Below, piece after piece: positions 52,002 through 61,477 of a stretch of 64,000 bases of DNA. The position numbers and the translations under genes are program-made. Every line of letters begins with the position of its first letter. The stretch's first letter is position 1. The DNA comes from Sphingobium fuliginis (GTDB lineage: Bacteria; Pseudomonadota; Alphaproteobacteria; Sphingomonadales; Sphingomonadaceae). The notes under the pieces were generated by a model. The model did no database searches. It was not told the DNA's origin and saw only the letters and a program-made list of their open reading frames with translations. The stretch is from contig NZ_SEON01000011.1 in the NCBI RefSeq assembly GCF_004152845.1, positions 30,089-94,088 of the forward strand, in the 5' to 3' direction.

Positions 52002-53818
52002 GCCTCTTCCTCCCCATCGCCGCGCGCCAGCAGGCGCATTTGCCTGCCGGGCCGATACATCAGCTCCTTCGCCGCCATCAGATTGCCATGCTCCATCTGG
52101 AGCGCCATGCGCTGTTCGTCATTGCGGCGATATTGACGCTCCACTTCCTCGACCTCTTCCGGCGGAACGCCAAGCGCCTGCATCGCCAGAACGCCCATGC
52201 AGATGGCGGATTCGAACACTTCGCGCACGACGCCGGCCAGATCCATGTCCTTGAGCGCCAGCAACTGCCGCCGGTCGAAGGCGCGTACCACCAGCGCCGC
52301 CTGCGGAAAAGCCTCGGCTATCGGTTCCAGCACCCGCCCGTCGAGCGAAGGATCGTCGATGCAGAAGGCGATCAGCCGCGCCTCTTCCGCGCCAGAACGG
52401 CGCAGCAGGTCGATGCGCGTGCCGTCGCCATAATAGACCTTCATGTCGAAGCGGCTGGACACTTCGATCTGCGACGGCTTCTTGTCGATCAGCACGACGC
52501 CGAAGCCATGGCCCATCAGCATCTGCGCGACGGTCTGCCCGAAACGGCCATAGCCGACGATGATCGCCGTGCCGCGCGGCGCCTCCTCGGGCGTGGGCAG
52601 GTCCGGCTTCGCCTTGGGCCTGGCGAATTCCAGCTTGCGCGCGAACAGCATCAGGAAGGGCGTCGTCGCCATGGAGAAGGTGACGATGGCGCTGAACAGG
52701 CTGGCGGCCTGGGGAGCGATCAGCAGGGCGCTCTGCGCCTGCGCGAACAGCACGAAGCCGAATTCGCCCCCCTGGCTCAGCAGCAGGCCGGAGCCGATGG
52801 CCTGGTTCCATTCCATACCGAACAATCGGGCAAGGCCGGTGATCAGCGCCGCCTTGGTCAGCACCAATATCGCCGCCATGCCGATGACGAACAGCGGATT
52901 GGCGGCCACCGCATGCAGGTCCAGCACCATGCCGACCGCCAGGAAGAACAGGCCGAGCAGGATCGAGCGAAAGGGTTCGACATCCGCCTCTATCTCATGG
53001 CGATAGGGCGAATCGGCCAGCATCACGCCCGCCACGAAGGCGCCGAGGGCGGTCGAAAGATGCAGCGCGTGCATCAGCGCGGCCGCCGCCAGCACGGTGA
53101 ACAGGCCGACGACGACGAACAGCTCCCGCTCCCCCAGCCGCCCGACCAGATGGAGCAGGGGGCGCAGGATGAAGCGGCCCGTCAGGACCAGCCCGGCGAT
53201 GGCGGCCACCGTATAGCCCGCCATCAGCCATCCCGGCGGACCGGCCGCATCGGCCGGGTTGCGGGACAGCGCGGCGACGATGGTGATCAGCGGGACGATG
53301 GAAAGATCCTGGAACAGCAGGATCGAGAACACCTTTTCACCAAAGGGCGAATTGATCCGGCCGCTGCTCTTGAGGCCGGGCAGCACCTGCGCCGTGGAGG
53401 AAAGCGCCAGCGGCAGCCCCAGCGCAATGGCCGCCCCCCAGGTGAAGCCGGTCGTGTAGAAGATGATCGCCGTCAGCGCGCATCCGCACAGCACCACCTG
53501 CGCCATGCCGAGCGCGAAGATGTCGCGCTTCAGCCGCCAGAGCCGGGCCGGATGCAGTTCGAGGCCCACCAGGAACAGCAGCAGCACGATGCCGATCTCG
53601 GCTATGGCGAGCTTCGATTCCGCTCCGCCAACAAGCCTCAGGCCCTGCGGACCCACAAGAGCGCCCGCAACCAGATAGCCCAGCACGGCGCCCAGCCCAA
53701 GGCGACGGAACAGCATGACGAACAGCACTGCCGCGCCCAGCAGGATCACGCCTTCCGACAACAATATATCGGTGGCGGAAACAGGTACCGCAGCAGTTGG
53801 CCCAGTCTGCCCCTGCAT
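51998..53818 (-). CDS. CPA2 monovalent cation:proton antiporter with TrkA-N domain
   Basis: 606 residues. The N-terminal two-thirds contain 12 or so membrane helices with GAVLGYLVAGALVGPQGLRL, IGIVLLLFLVGLELHPARLW and ILLFQDLSIVPLITIVAAL, the KefB/KefC pattern. A cytosolic NAD-binding TrkA-N domain follows, with VGYGRFGQTVAQMLMGHGFG. Such proteins move K+ (or Na+) against protons and are often controlled by glutathione adducts. No ancillary KefF or KefG gene is adjacent. The start shares a base with the stop of the Fe-S scaffold gene. Confidence 0.92.
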   Translation of the reverse strand: MQGQTGPTAAVPVSATDILLSEGVILLGAAVLFVMLFRRLGLGAVLGYLVAGALVGPQGLRLVGGAESKLAIAEIGIVLLLFLVGLELHPARLWRLKRDIFALGMAQVVLCGCALTAIIFYTTGFTWGAAIALGLPLALSSTAQVLPGLKSSGRINSPFGEKVFSILLFQDLSIVPLITIVAALSRNPADAAGPPGWLMAGYTVAAIAGLVLTGRFILRPLLHLVGRLGERELFVVVGLFTVLAAAALMHALHLSTALGAFVAGVMLADSPYRHEIEADVEPFRSILLGLFFLAVGMVLDLHAVAANPLFVIGMAAILVLTKAALITGLARLFGMEWNQAIGSGLLLSQGGEFGFVLFAQAQSALLIAPQAASLFSAIVTFSMATTPFLMLFARKLEFARPKAKPDLPTPEEAPRGTAIIVGYGRFGQTVAQMLMGHGFGVVLIDKKPSQIEVSSRFDMKVYYGDGTRIDLLRRSGAEEARLIAFCIDDPSLDGRVLEPIAEAFPQAALVVRAFDRRQLLALKDMDLAGVVREVFESAICMGVLAMQALGVPPEEVEEVERQYRRNDEQRMALQMEHGNLMAAKELMYRPGRQMRLLARGDGEEEA

Positions 53819-54240
53819 CAGGCGTCGGCCATGCGCGCGGCTTCGGCAATGGCTTCGAAGCCCAGCCGGATGGAGGCGTGGCGGGCCGGATAATCGCGGG
53901 CGGGCGCGAGCACGGCCAGCCCCGGCCAGAAATCCAGCTCATCGCTTTCCCCCGCCAGATAGGCGGTCAGCCGGTCCCGCGCCTCCGCCAGTTCGCCGGC
54001 GGTGAGGCCGATCGCCTGCGCGGCCATCAGCGCCGCGGAGGCCTGCCCCAGCGCGCAGGCCTTCACGTCCAGCCCCATATCGGCCAGCCGGCCATCTTCC
54101 ATCCTGACGTCGGCGGTCACGCGCGACCCGCAAGTGGGCGAGCGCTTCTCGACGCTGGCCTGCGCGTCGGGCAGCCGCTTGTGATGGGGTATGTTCGCGG
54201 CCAGCCGCAAAATGTCCTTGTTGTAGAGGGGGGCGCTCAT
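53818..54240 (-). CDS. IscU/NifU-like Fe-S scaffold with third ligand changed
   Basis: 140 residues from MSAPLYNKDILRLAANIPHH; a 36-residue upstream extension is discounted. Two IscU-type cysteines are seen in RSPTCGSRV and VKACALGQASAALM. At the expected third position the sequence is YPARHASIRLGFEAI, with His rather than Cys. Family members are scaffolds for Fe-S cluster assembly; this branch may be a variant carrier rather than a classical scaffold. No iscS, sufS or hscA gene is nearby. It is translationally coupled to the antiporter gene. Confidence 0.8.
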   Translation of the reverse strand: MSAPLYNKDILRLAANIPHHKRLPDAQASVEKRSPTCGSRVTADVRMEDGRLADMGLDVKACALGQASAALMAAQAIGLTAGELAEARDRLTAYLAGESDELDFWPGLAVLAPARDYPARHASIRLGFEAIAEAARMADA

Positions 54241-54358
54241 TCCGATCCATGTAGGGCAGGATGCGTTCAGGAGAAAGGGCGGAAGGGGTCGTGCATGGCG
54301 CTGCCGGGAAAATATTGCATGTGGCGGCGCAGGCAGGCGCGCATCCATTCCGCCGCCA

Positions 54359-56449
54359 TCAGGGCTGTTGATCGGTGGTCCCGGGACCGGCCGGAACGAT
54401 CACGCGCGGCGGCGGCGCGCCCGGCTGCGGTGCGCCCGGCTGCGGTCCGGGCACGCCGGGCGGCGGCCCCTGCGGCTGGTCGATGGGCAGGCGAAGCTGG
54501 CCGCCGCCGATATTCACCGTCACCCCCTCCGTATCCAGGCCCACGCTCATATTGCCGAGCCCGGCCTCCGTCGCGACATTGGCTATGGCGTTGACCAGAT
54601 CGCTGTCCCTGCTTTCCTCCGGCGCATCCTCGACCGGCTCGTTGATCGCGCCCGCCATGAAGGTCCGCCAGATGCGGGCGGGCACGCCGCCGCCCGCCGC
54701 GCCGCCGGGCAGGGGCGTATTATCGTCATTGCCGATCCACACCGCCGTCACCAGCCCGCCCGCATAGCCGACGAAGATCGCGTCGCGGCTGTCCTGCGTC
54801 GTCCCCGTCTTGCCGAAGGTGCTGGTGCGAAGCGCGGCCGCGCTGCCGGTGCCGCGATTGGCGGCGGAGGACAGGAGGTCGCGGATCATCTCCAACTGGT
54901 CGTCGCTGAAATGCTTCTGGCGGCTCATCAGCCGGTCGAACCAGCCCTGCTCCTCCGGCGGCAGGCCGTGCGCCAGCACCGGATAGGCGCCCGCCGCCAC
55001 CGCCGCATAAGCCTCCGTCAGTTCGACGAGCGGTATTTCCGACGTGCCGAGCGCCAGGCTCAAATCCTCCGTCAAGGGGGCCGTCACGCCCAGATCGCGC
55101 GCCACCTTGATGACATTGTCGACGCCCACCTTCTGCGTCAGCCGTACCGCGGCAACATTGCTGGACGCGGCGAAGGCCTGCCGCAATGTGATCCGCCCGC
55201 GATATTTGCCGCCATGATTGGCCGGGCGATAGCTGCCCGTGGTGATCGGCGTGTCCTCGATGAAGTCGTCGGGCGTCATGCCGGCCCGGAAGGCGGCGAG
55301 ATAGACGAACAGCTTGAAGGTGGAACCCGGTTGCCGCTTCGCCTGGACGGCGCGGTTGAAGGCGCTTTCGCCGTAATTCCTGCCGCCGACCATCGCGACC
55401 ACGCTGCCATCGGGCTTCATCGCGACCAGGGCGGCCTGCGCCTTGCCCAGCGGGGCGCGGCGGATCGCGGCCTCCGCCAGCCGCTGGATGCGCCAGTCGA
55501 GCGTGGTGGCCACATTCTGCGCGCCATAGACCGCGCCGGCCCTGTCCCGCGCCTGCGGCAGCACCCAGTCCGCAAAATAGGTGCCGCTGGTCGGATCGGG
55601 CGCTTCATGCACGTTGAGCCGCGCCGGGGGCAGGGCGTCGCGTTCCGCCTTGGTGATGTAGCCTGCCTCGACCATCGCCTGCGTCACCAGGGCGGCGCGG
55701 TCGCGCGCGCCCTTCAAATTGGTGGTCGGCGCAAGGCGGGATGGCGCCTTCAGCAACCCCGCCAGCATCGCCGCCTGGGGGATGGTCAACCGTTCCGGCT
55801 GGCGGTTGAAATAGTGCAGGGACGCGGCCCTCAGGCCATAGACATTGTCCCCGAAATAGACGTTGGACAGATAGCGCTCCAATATCTGGTCCTTGGTCAG
55901 CCATGCCTCCAGCCAGAAGGCGATCAGCGCCTCCCGCGCCTTGCGCCCGAAGGTCCGGTCGCTGGAGAGGAACACGCCCTTGGCAAGCTGCTGCGTGATC
56001 GTGCTGCCGCCCTGGGAGGAGCCGCTGGACCAGAGATTGTGCCAGGCCGCCCGCGCTATGCCTCGTGGATCGACGCCCCAATGGTCATAGAATCGCCGGT
56101 CCTCGATCGCCATGAAGGCCTGCGGCACATGCTTGGGCAGGGCCGCGACGGTGACGGGCTTGTCGATGATCGCGCCGCGCCGCGCGATCAGATGGCCGTC
56201 CGCCGACATCAGGCTGATGCTGGGGGGCGCGATGGGCTTCAGGGATCGGGACATGGGCGCCGTCACCGCGAGCCAGGCGATGAGGATCATCAACAGCGCC
56301 AGCAGCGCCGCGACCACCCATCCGGCTATCTGCACCCGGCGCTTCCATGGCCGCGGCGGCGCGAAGGCGCTGGGCGGTCCGGCGCCGAAGGCGCGGGGCA
56401 GGGCGTCAGGGTCGGAAAGGGGCAGGGGATCTTTCATCGCTTCGGTCAT
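54359..56449 (-). CDS. Penicillin-binding protein 1A-type peptidoglycan synthase
   Basis: 696 residues. A cytoplasmic start and one membrane helix (AGWVVAALLALLMILIAWLA) precede the glycosyltransferase (GT51) domain with catalytic Glu in AFMAIEDRRFYDHWGVD and QGGSTITQQLAKG. The transpeptidase domain has the nucleophile in RQPGSTFKLFVYLAAF (STFK), then ASSNVAA and FGKTGTTQD. The C-terminal 60 residues are Pro/Gly-rich with repeated PGAP. It polymerises and cross-links peptidoglycan. It is the most upstream gene of the minus-strand run to dxs. Confidence 0.95.
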   Translation of the reverse strand: MTEAMKDPLPLSDPDALPRAFGAGPPSAFAPPRPWKRRVQIAGWVVAALLALLMILIAWLAVTAPMSRSLKPIAPPSISLMSADGHLIARRGAIIDKPVTVAALPKHVPQAFMAIEDRRFYDHWGVDPRGIARAAWHNLWSSGSSQGGSTITQQLAKGVFLSSDRTFGRKAREALIAFWLEAWLTKDQILERYLSNVYFGDNVYGLRAASLHYFNRQPERLTIPQAAMLAGLLKAPSRLAPTTNLKGARDRAALVTQAMVEAGYITKAERDALPPARLNVHEAPDPTSGTYFADWVLPQARDRAGAVYGAQNVATTLDWRIQRLAEAAIRRAPLGKAQAALVAMKPDGSVVAMVGGRNYGESAFNRAVQAKRQPGSTFKLFVYLAAFRAGMTPDDFIEDTPITTGSYRPANHGGKYRGRITLRQAFAASSNVAAVRLTQKVGVDNVIKVARDLGVTAPLTEDLSLALGTSEIPLVELTEAYAAVAAGAYPVLAHGLPPEEQGWFDRLMSRQKHFSDDQLEMIRDLLSSAANRGTGSAAALRTSTFGKTGTTQDSRDAIFVGYAGGLVTAVWIGNDDNTPLPGGAAGGGVPARIWRTFMAGAINEPVEDAPEESRDSDLVNAIANVATEAGLGNMSVGLDTEGVTVNIGGGQLRLPIDQPQGPPPGVPGPQPGAPQPGAPPPRVIVPAGPGTTDQQP

Positions 56450-56558
56450 GCTGTGTTATTTGCCTGACACGGTCAAGCGTGTCCCGTCGCGGGACAATCG
56501 GGGGTTAACTTTAAATCGCGATATTCCAAAAGGTAAAGAATCTCTTAACCTGTGCGTC

Positions 56559-56759
56559 ATGAGAAGCAGACCTCTAGTCCTGACGAGCGAGTCGGCGCGC
56601 CATCCGTTCCGCCAGCGGTTGCCGCGCCATGTCCTGCGCGTCGTCGAACCGGCCCCCGCCGCGCGCGAACGCCCGCCGGTTTCCGACGACAATGACTGGA
56701 AACTGTTTGTGCTGAGCTTCGGTGCCTTCTTCACGGCCTTCTACAGCTTTATCTTTTAA
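56559..56759 (+). CDS. Small membrane protein with C-terminal helix
   Basis: 66 residues from MRSRPLVLTSESARHPFRQR. The first 45 residues are basic and Pro-rich, and the last 20 (LFVLSFGAFFTAFYSFIF) make one membrane helix. Similar small proteins ending in this helix are found in sphingomonads (recalled). There is no clear ribosome site before the ATG. It lies between the divergent PBP1A gene and the convergent LplT-like gene. Confidence 0.55.
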   Translation: MRSRPLVLTSESARHPFRQRLPRHVLRVVEPAPAARERPPVSDDNDWKLFVLSFGAFFTAFYSFIF

Positions 56760-56783
56760 TCGCTTCTTATCAGCCACGCACCG

Positions 56784-58079
56784 TCAATCGCATGCCTTGT
56801 GCAGCGTCCAGGCGATCCATGCGCAGGGCAGGCACAGCGCCGCCACCAGCAGCAACTGGTTCACCACGGAAAGGCCCGCGATGCTGAGGCTGATGGTCAG
56901 CAGCGATCCCAGCACCATCGCCCCTGAATTGACGATATTGTTCGCCGCGACGGTTCGCGCCGCCTCGCATTTTTCGACCGTCGTGGTGAGGAAGGCGTAG
57001 AGCGGCACCACGAACATCCCGCCGAAGGTCGCCACGCAGAGCAGGCAGAGCGACAGCGGGATCGCCAGCGGGTGATAGAGGAATCCCGCCAGCGAGAGCA
57101 TCTTCCCATCCGATCCCGCCATCCAGAGGTCGCAAACGATGTGGAAGGCGACGATGCTGATCCCCATGCCGATGACGGAGGCGGGCGCATATCGGGCCGA
57201 CACATGGCCGCTCAGCAACCGGTTGATCGCCACCGACCCGATGGCGATGCCGATGGAAAAAATGCCCAGGAACAGGCTGGCGACGGATTTGTCGGCGCTC
57301 AGCACATTCTTGACCAGCGGCGGGAACTGGATGAACAGCACCGTGCCGACCGCCCAGAAAAAGCTGATCGCCATGATGGCGAGGTAGAGCCGCCGGATGT
57401 GCATCGTTCCCCGCACCAGCGCGATCGAGGATCGGATGATGTGGAAATCGATCGGTTGCCGCTCCAGCAGCGACGGCGCGGGGGGCACGTTGCGCCCCGC
57501 CAGCCAGCCTATCACCGCCGTCAGGATGATGCAGACCGCCGCCGCCTGCACGGGGATAATCCCGGCCAATATGGTCCCGGCAAGGATGGCGATATAGGTT
57601 CCGGCCTCGACCAGGCCGGTTCCGCCCAGCACTTCCTCGTCATGCAGGTGCTGGGGTAGGATCGCATATTTGATCGGCCCGAAGAAGGTCGAATGCACCC
57701 CCATGGCGAACAGCGCGACCAGCAGCAGCGGAATGGCGAGCAGGTGGACCGCGATCCCGCTCCAGATCAGCGCCAGCCCGGCCGCGCCGACCGCCATGAT
57801 GACGATTTCGGCGGCCTTGACGATGCGGATGATCGCCGCCTTGTCCCGCTGGTCGGCCAGCTGGCCCGACAGGGCGGACATCAGGAAGAAGGGCAGGATG
57901 AAGACGCCGGTCGCCAGCGCGCTGAACCAGGTTTCCGACTTCTCGTCATTATAGACGGTATAGACGACGAACAGCACCATCGCGTTCTTGAACAGGTTGT
58001 CGTTGAAGGCGCCAAGGAGCTGAGTGATGAAAAGCGGCAGAAAACGTCGCTTGTTGAGGAGCCTTAGAGAGGCTTGCAT
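56784..58079 (-). CDS. LplT-like MFS transporter
   Basis: 431 residues with 12 membrane helices. The N-terminal RFLPLFITQLLGAFNDNLFK is the hallmark of LplT, the lysophospholipid flippase, followed by NAMVLFVVYTV and STFFGPIKYAILPQHL. In E. coli LplT works with the acyltransferase Aas. Here no acyltransferase domain is fused or adjacent, so only the transporter half is seen. It stands alone, divergent from pgsA. Confidence 0.9.
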   Translation of the reverse strand: MQASLRLLNKRRFLPLFITQLLGAFNDNLFKNAMVLFVVYTVYNDEKSETWFSALATGVFILPFFLMSALSGQLADQRDKAAIIRIVKAAEIVIMAVGAAGLALIWSGIAVHLLAIPLLLVALFAMGVHSTFFGPIKYAILPQHLHDEEVLGGTGLVEAGTYIAILAGTILAGIIPVQAAAVCIILTAVIGWLAGRNVPPAPSLLERQPIDFHIIRSSIALVRGTMHIRRLYLAIMAISFFWAVGTVLFIQFPPLVKNVLSADKSVASLFLGIFSIGIAIGSVAINRLLSGHVSARYAPASVIGMGISIVAFHIVCDLWMAGSDGKMLSLAGFLYHPLAIPLSLCLLCVATFGGMFVVPLYAFLTTTVEKCEAARTVAANNIVNSGAMVLGSLLTISLSIAGLSVVNQLLLVAALCLPCAWIAWTLHKACD

Positions 58080-58234
58080 GGGCGAGGGGGTCTTCTTCGC
58101 TGTGGATGAGCGTGGCGGGGTCTAGCGATAGAAGACGGGTCAGCACAACCCCTCTGCGCGAAACCTTGCCGTCCGTCCTCTCCCATGTTGCGCATCCGCT
58201 TGTGCGCCGGCCCCGACTGTGGCAGTCCGCCGCC

Positions 58235-58798
58235 ATGCTGACGCTGCCCAATCTGCTGACGCTTTCGCGCATCCTGACCGTGCCGCTGCTGGTCGCCCTG
58301 TTGTGGCCGGCGGAGATCGGCGCGCGCTGGACGACCGGCTATATGCTGGCCTTCGCGCTATATTGCCTGATGGGGATCACCGATTATTTCGACGGCTACC
58401 TCGCCCGCGCTCAGGGCGCCGTATCGAAACTGGGCATCTTCCTCGATCCCATAGCGGACAAGATCATGGTGGGGGCGGTGATCCTGATGCTGTCGGCCAC
58501 GCGCGACATTTCGGGCATCCATATCGCCGCCGCGATGATCATCCTGCTGCGCGAGATCGCGGTTTCGGGCCTGCGCGAATTCCTGGCCGGGCTCCAGGTT
58601 TCCGTGCCGGTGTCGCGCCTCGCCAAATGGAAGACGACCTTCCAGCTCATCGCGCTGGGCGCGCTGATTCTCGCCGGCGCCGTACCGCAATTTCCGTTCG
58701 TGCAACTGGTCGGCATCGCCACGCTCTGGGCGGCGGCGATACTGACGCTGGTCACGGGCTGGGACTATCTGCGCGTCGGCATCAAGCATATGGATTGA
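58235..58798 (+). CDS. pgsA: CDP-diacylglycerol-glycerol-3-phosphate 3-phosphatidyltransferase
   Basis: 187 residues from MLTLPNLLTLSRILTVPLLV. The CDP-alcohol phosphatidyltransferase motif D-G-x2-A-R-x8-G-x3-D-x3-D is visible as DYFDGYLARAQGAVSKLG, followed by IFLDPIADK. Five or so membrane helices are present. It makes phosphatidylglycerophosphate, the precursor of phosphatidylglycerol and cardiolipin. It starts a plus-strand run with moaD and moaE. An in-frame ATG at 58106 is rejected for want of support. Confidence 0.94.
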   Translation: MLTLPNLLTLSRILTVPLLVALLWPAEIGARWTTGYMLAFALYCLMGITDYFDGYLARAQGAVSKLGIFLDPIADKIMVGAVILMLSATRDISGIHIAAAMIILLREIAVSGLREFLAGLQVSVPVSRLAKWKTTFQLIALGALILAGAVPQFPFVQLVGIATLWAAAILTLVTGWDYLRVGIKHMD

Positions 58799-58801
58799 AC
58801 C

Positions 58802-59062
58802 ATGGCCGACCTCACGCTCGTCTATTTCGCCTGGGTCCGGGAGGCCATCGGCCGGGATGAGGAGCGGGTGGAGCGGCCTGCCGCCGATGCCACCGTCGCC
58901 ACGTTGATCGCCGCGCTGGCCGCGCGGGGCGGCGGTTATGCCGAGGCGTTCGCCCGGCCGGACAGGCTGCGCGCGGCGCTGGACCAGCATTTCGTGCCGA
59001 TGGACAGCCCGATCGGGGACGCGAAGGAACTGGCGATCTTCCCGCCGGTCACGGGCGGATGA
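58802..59062 (+). CDS. moaD: Molybdopterin synthase sulfur-carrier subunit MoaD
   Basis: 86 residues of the ubiquitin-like fold, ending in the thiocarboxylate-forming Gly-Gly (FPPVTGG). The N-terminus reads LTLVYFAWVREAIGRDEERV. It carries sulfur to precursor Z with MoaE. It starts 3 bp after pgsA and its stop overlaps the moaE start (ATGA). Confidence 0.94.
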   Translation: MADLTLVYFAWVREAIGRDEERVERPAADATVATLIAALAARGGGYAEAFARPDRLRAALDQHFVPMDSPIGDAKELAIFPPVTGG

Positions 59063-59499
59063 ACCGCGTCTCCATCCAGGCCGAGGATTTCGATCCGGCG
59101 GTGGAACTGGCCGCATTGGAGGCCAGCGGCGGCGGCGGCGTAGCCAGCTTCACCGGCATCGTTCGGGGGGAAGGCGGGTTGGTCGCGCTCGAACTGGAAC
59201 ATTATCCGGCGATGACGATGGCGCAGGTCGAACGCATCGTCGCGGAGGCGAGCGACCGCTGGCCCCTGCTGGGGGTTCGGGTGATCCATCGCTTCGGTCG
59301 GCTGGAACCGGGCGAGCGCATCGTGTTCGTCGGCACGGCGTCGCGCCACCGCACCGCCGCGCTGGAGGCTTGCGCCTTCCTCATCGACTGGCTGAAATCC
59401 CGGGCGCCCTTCTGGAAGAAGGAACATTTCGCGGACCGGACGGAATGGGTCGAAGCCCGCGTCGAGGATGATGCGAAGGCCGAGAGCTGGAAGCGTTGA
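59059..59499 (+). CDS. moaE: Molybdopterin synthase catalytic subunit MoaE
   Basis: 146 residues. MoaE features include VASFTGIVRGEGGLVALELE, then HYPAMTMAQVERI, RVIHRFGRLEPGERIVFVG and the catalytic FLIDWLKSRAPFWKKEHF. It forms the dithiolene of the molybdenum cofactor with MoaD. The ATGA overlap with moaD indicates coupled translation. A hairpin follows at 59513-59536. Confidence 0.95.
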   Translation: MNRVSIQAEDFDPAVELAALEASGGGGVASFTGIVRGEGGLVALELEHYPAMTMAQVERIVAEASDRWPLLGVRVIHRFGRLEPGERIVFVGTASRHRTAALEACAFLIDWLKSRAPFWKKEHFADRTEWVEARVEDDAKAESWKR

Positions 59500-59512
59500 G
59501 CAAAAATCTGCC

Positions 59513-59536
59513 CTGTTCCCGCTTTTGCGGGAACAG
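59513..59536. repeat. Perfect hairpin CTGTTCCCGC/GCGGGAACAG
   Basis: A 10-bp perfect stem around TTTT lies 13 bp after moaE, facing the convergent oxyR gene. No T tract follows, so it may be a repeat element or a weak bidirectional terminator. Confidence 0.6.
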
Positions 59537-59577
59537 CATGTTTCTCTCCAGCCATCGCCCGCCAATGGGTCCTGAGC

Positions 59578-60504
59578 CTAGGCCGCCGCGCTGACCTCCG
59601 GCAAGTCCGCCGCGTCGCGCAGCAATTCCGCCAGCAGCCGGAATTCCTTGTCGCGCGGGCTGTTCTTGCGCCACACCAGGGCGATGTCGCGATGGGCCCG
59701 TTCCGACCGGAGCGGCCGGGCGGTGATCTGCGTATGGTCGAGCAGGCCGCTCGCAATCGCCATTTCCGGCATGATCGTCATGCCCAGGCCATTGTCCACC
59801 ATCTGCACCAGCGTATGCAACGACGTGCCCATCATCATGGCGCTCGCCCGGATTTCCGGCCGGTTGCACGCGGCCAGCGCGTGATCCTTCAGGCAGTGCC
59901 CATCCTCCAGCAGCAGCAGCTTGGTTTCATCGATCATTTCCGGCGCGATCCATTCGGGCGGATCGCGCGGATCGTCCCGGGGAAAGGCGACATAAAGCCG
60001 GTCCTGGAACAGAAATTCGCTGTCCAGCTCGCCGGTGGGAAAGGGCAGGGCGAGCAGCACGCAATCCACATTGCCGTGCCGCAGCGATTCGATGGCGGCC
60101 TGCGTCGTTTCCTCCCGCAGGTACAGCTTCAGTTCCGGCCGTTCGCCCCGCAACCTGGGCAGCAGGCGAGGGAGCAGGAAGGGCGCGATGGTGGGAATGA
60201 CGCTCATCCGCAGTTCGCCGGTCAGCGGCTTTCCCGACGCTTCGGCAATGGCGGCCAGTTCTTCGGCTTCGCGCAGCACCCGGTGCGCCTTTTCCACGAT
60301 GCGGTCGCCCAGGGCGGTGAACCGCACCACCCGGCGCGTCCGCTCGACCAGCGTGATGCCGATCAGCGATTCCAGCTCGCGAATGCCGGCCGACAGCGTC
60401 GACTGGGTGACGAAGCAGCTATCCGCCGCCTTGCCGAAATGGCCATGCTCCTTCAGCGCCACCAGATATTGCAGCTGCTTGAGCGTCGGCATGTAACTCG
60501 ACAT
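59578..60504 (-). CDS. oxyR: OxyR hydrogen peroxide sensor
   Basis: 308 residues of the LysR type. The helix-turn-helix is LVALKEHGHFGKAADSCFVT followed by QSTLSAGIRELE. In the effector domain LLEDGHCLKDHALAAC has the two redox cysteines nine residues apart, the spacing of Cys199 and Cys208 in E. coli OxyR. That motif separates OxyR from other LysR proteins. It activates peroxide defence genes. No katG or ahpC is adjacent; the sulfite exporter gene follows it upstream on the same strand. Confidence 0.92.
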   Translation of the reverse strand: MSSYMPTLKQLQYLVALKEHGHFGKAADSCFVTQSTLSAGIRELESLIGITLVERTRRVVRFTALGDRIVEKAHRVLREAEELAAIAEASGKPLTGELRMSVIPTIAPFLLPRLLPRLRGERPELKLYLREETTQAAIESLRHGNVDCVLLALPFPTGELDSEFLFQDRLYVAFPRDDPRDPPEWIAPEMIDETKLLLLEDGHCLKDHALAACNRPEIRASAMMMGTSLHTLVQMVDNGLGMTIMPEMAIASGLLDHTQITARPLRSERAHRDIALVWRKNSPRDKEFRLLAELLRDAADLPEVSAAA

Positions 60505-60543
60505 TGATCGCCTTCCTCGATTGGAAAGCCCAATATAATTGTC

Positions 60544-61317
60544 TTAGCCGATATATCCAAGCCATTTGGCCACGCCGAACAAGGATGTGAGGGTCAGGAT
60601 CGATCCCACGGCGATGAACAGCGTCCGGGGCGAGACGTGCCGGGCCAGCATCGCGCCGAACGGGGCCGCGATCACGCCGCCGATCAGCAGGCCGACCGTG
60701 TAGGTGGTGAAGGTTTCCCACCCCAGATGCAGCAGGAATGTGATGCTGATGGAGGTGGTCAGGATGAATTCGACGCTGTTGACCGTGCCGATGGTGTGCC
60801 GGGGGCTAGACCCCTGGATCAGCAGGTTCGACGTCACCACGGGCCCCCAGCCGCCGCCGCCGGTGGCGTCCATGAAGCCGCCGACCAGGCCCAGGGGCCC
60901 CACCCATTTGGGGTTGCGCGCCTGGGGCGGATAATGAAAGCCCCGCCACACCAGATAGATGCCGATGGCCGTCAGATAGGCCTGGACGAACGGCTTGATC
61001 ATCGCCCCGTCCACATTGGACAGGAGATAGGCGCCCGCCACCCCGCCGATCACGCCCGGAATGATGAGGCGCGCGAACAGGCGCCAGTCGACATTGCGAT
61101 GGATGATGTGGCTGATGGCCGACACCCCGGTGGTGAAGGTTTCCGCCGCATGGACGCTGGCCGATGCCCTGCTGGGCGGCACGCCGAGCGCCAGAAGCAG
61201 CGTGCTGGAAATGACGCCATAGGCCATGCCCAAAGCGCCGTCGATCATCTGGGCGCCGAAACCGATGAGAATGAAAGGCAGGATTTCGCCGAAATGGGCG
61301 ATAAAGATGTCGATCAT
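60544..61317 (-). CDS. TauE/SafE family sulfite exporter-like protein
   Basis: 257 residues with eight membrane helices in two halves. The family signature is FILIGFGAQMIDGALGMAYG, then RASASVHAAETFTTGVSAIS and GFMDATGGGGWGPVVTSNLL. Members export or exchange small organosulfur or sulfite anions. The cysE gene is divergent, 160 bp away, and oxyR lies 39 bp downstream on the same strand, so a sulfur-linked role is reasonable. The substrate cannot be named. Confidence 0.9.
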   Translation of the reverse strand: MIDIFIAHFGEILPFILIGFGAQMIDGALGMAYGVISSTLLLALGVPPSRASASVHAAETFTTGVSAISHIIHRNVDWRLFARLIIPGVIGGVAGAYLLSNVDGAMIKPFVQAYLTAIGIYLVWRGFHYPPQARNPKWVGPLGLVGGFMDATGGGGWGPVVTSNLLIQGSSPRHTIGTVNSVEFILTTSISITFLLHLGWETFTTYTVGLLIGGVIAAPFGAMLARHVSPRTLFIAVGSILTLTSLFGVAKWLGYIG

Positions 61318-61477
61318 TCATTGGTTCCTGTTATGATTGTCTACCGCCTTGATTGGTATATCACGGGCCGCCAAGAAACTTTCTGTTTTATCGGGCGAAG
61401 CCGAAATAGCCCGCCATCTGGAAAATTCATCCTTTTGCGCTTATGTACCGTCTGGTCGGTTTCATCAGGGGCGCTTC

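Noticed and set aside
51980..53893. 637-residue open frame opposite the antiporter gene
   Set aside because: Gln/Arg/His-rich shadow without membrane segments or motifs.
54368..56467. 699-residue open frame opposite the PBP1A gene
   Set aside because: Shadow frame rich in Arg and Gly with no motifs; the minus strand has the GT51 and transpeptidase motifs.
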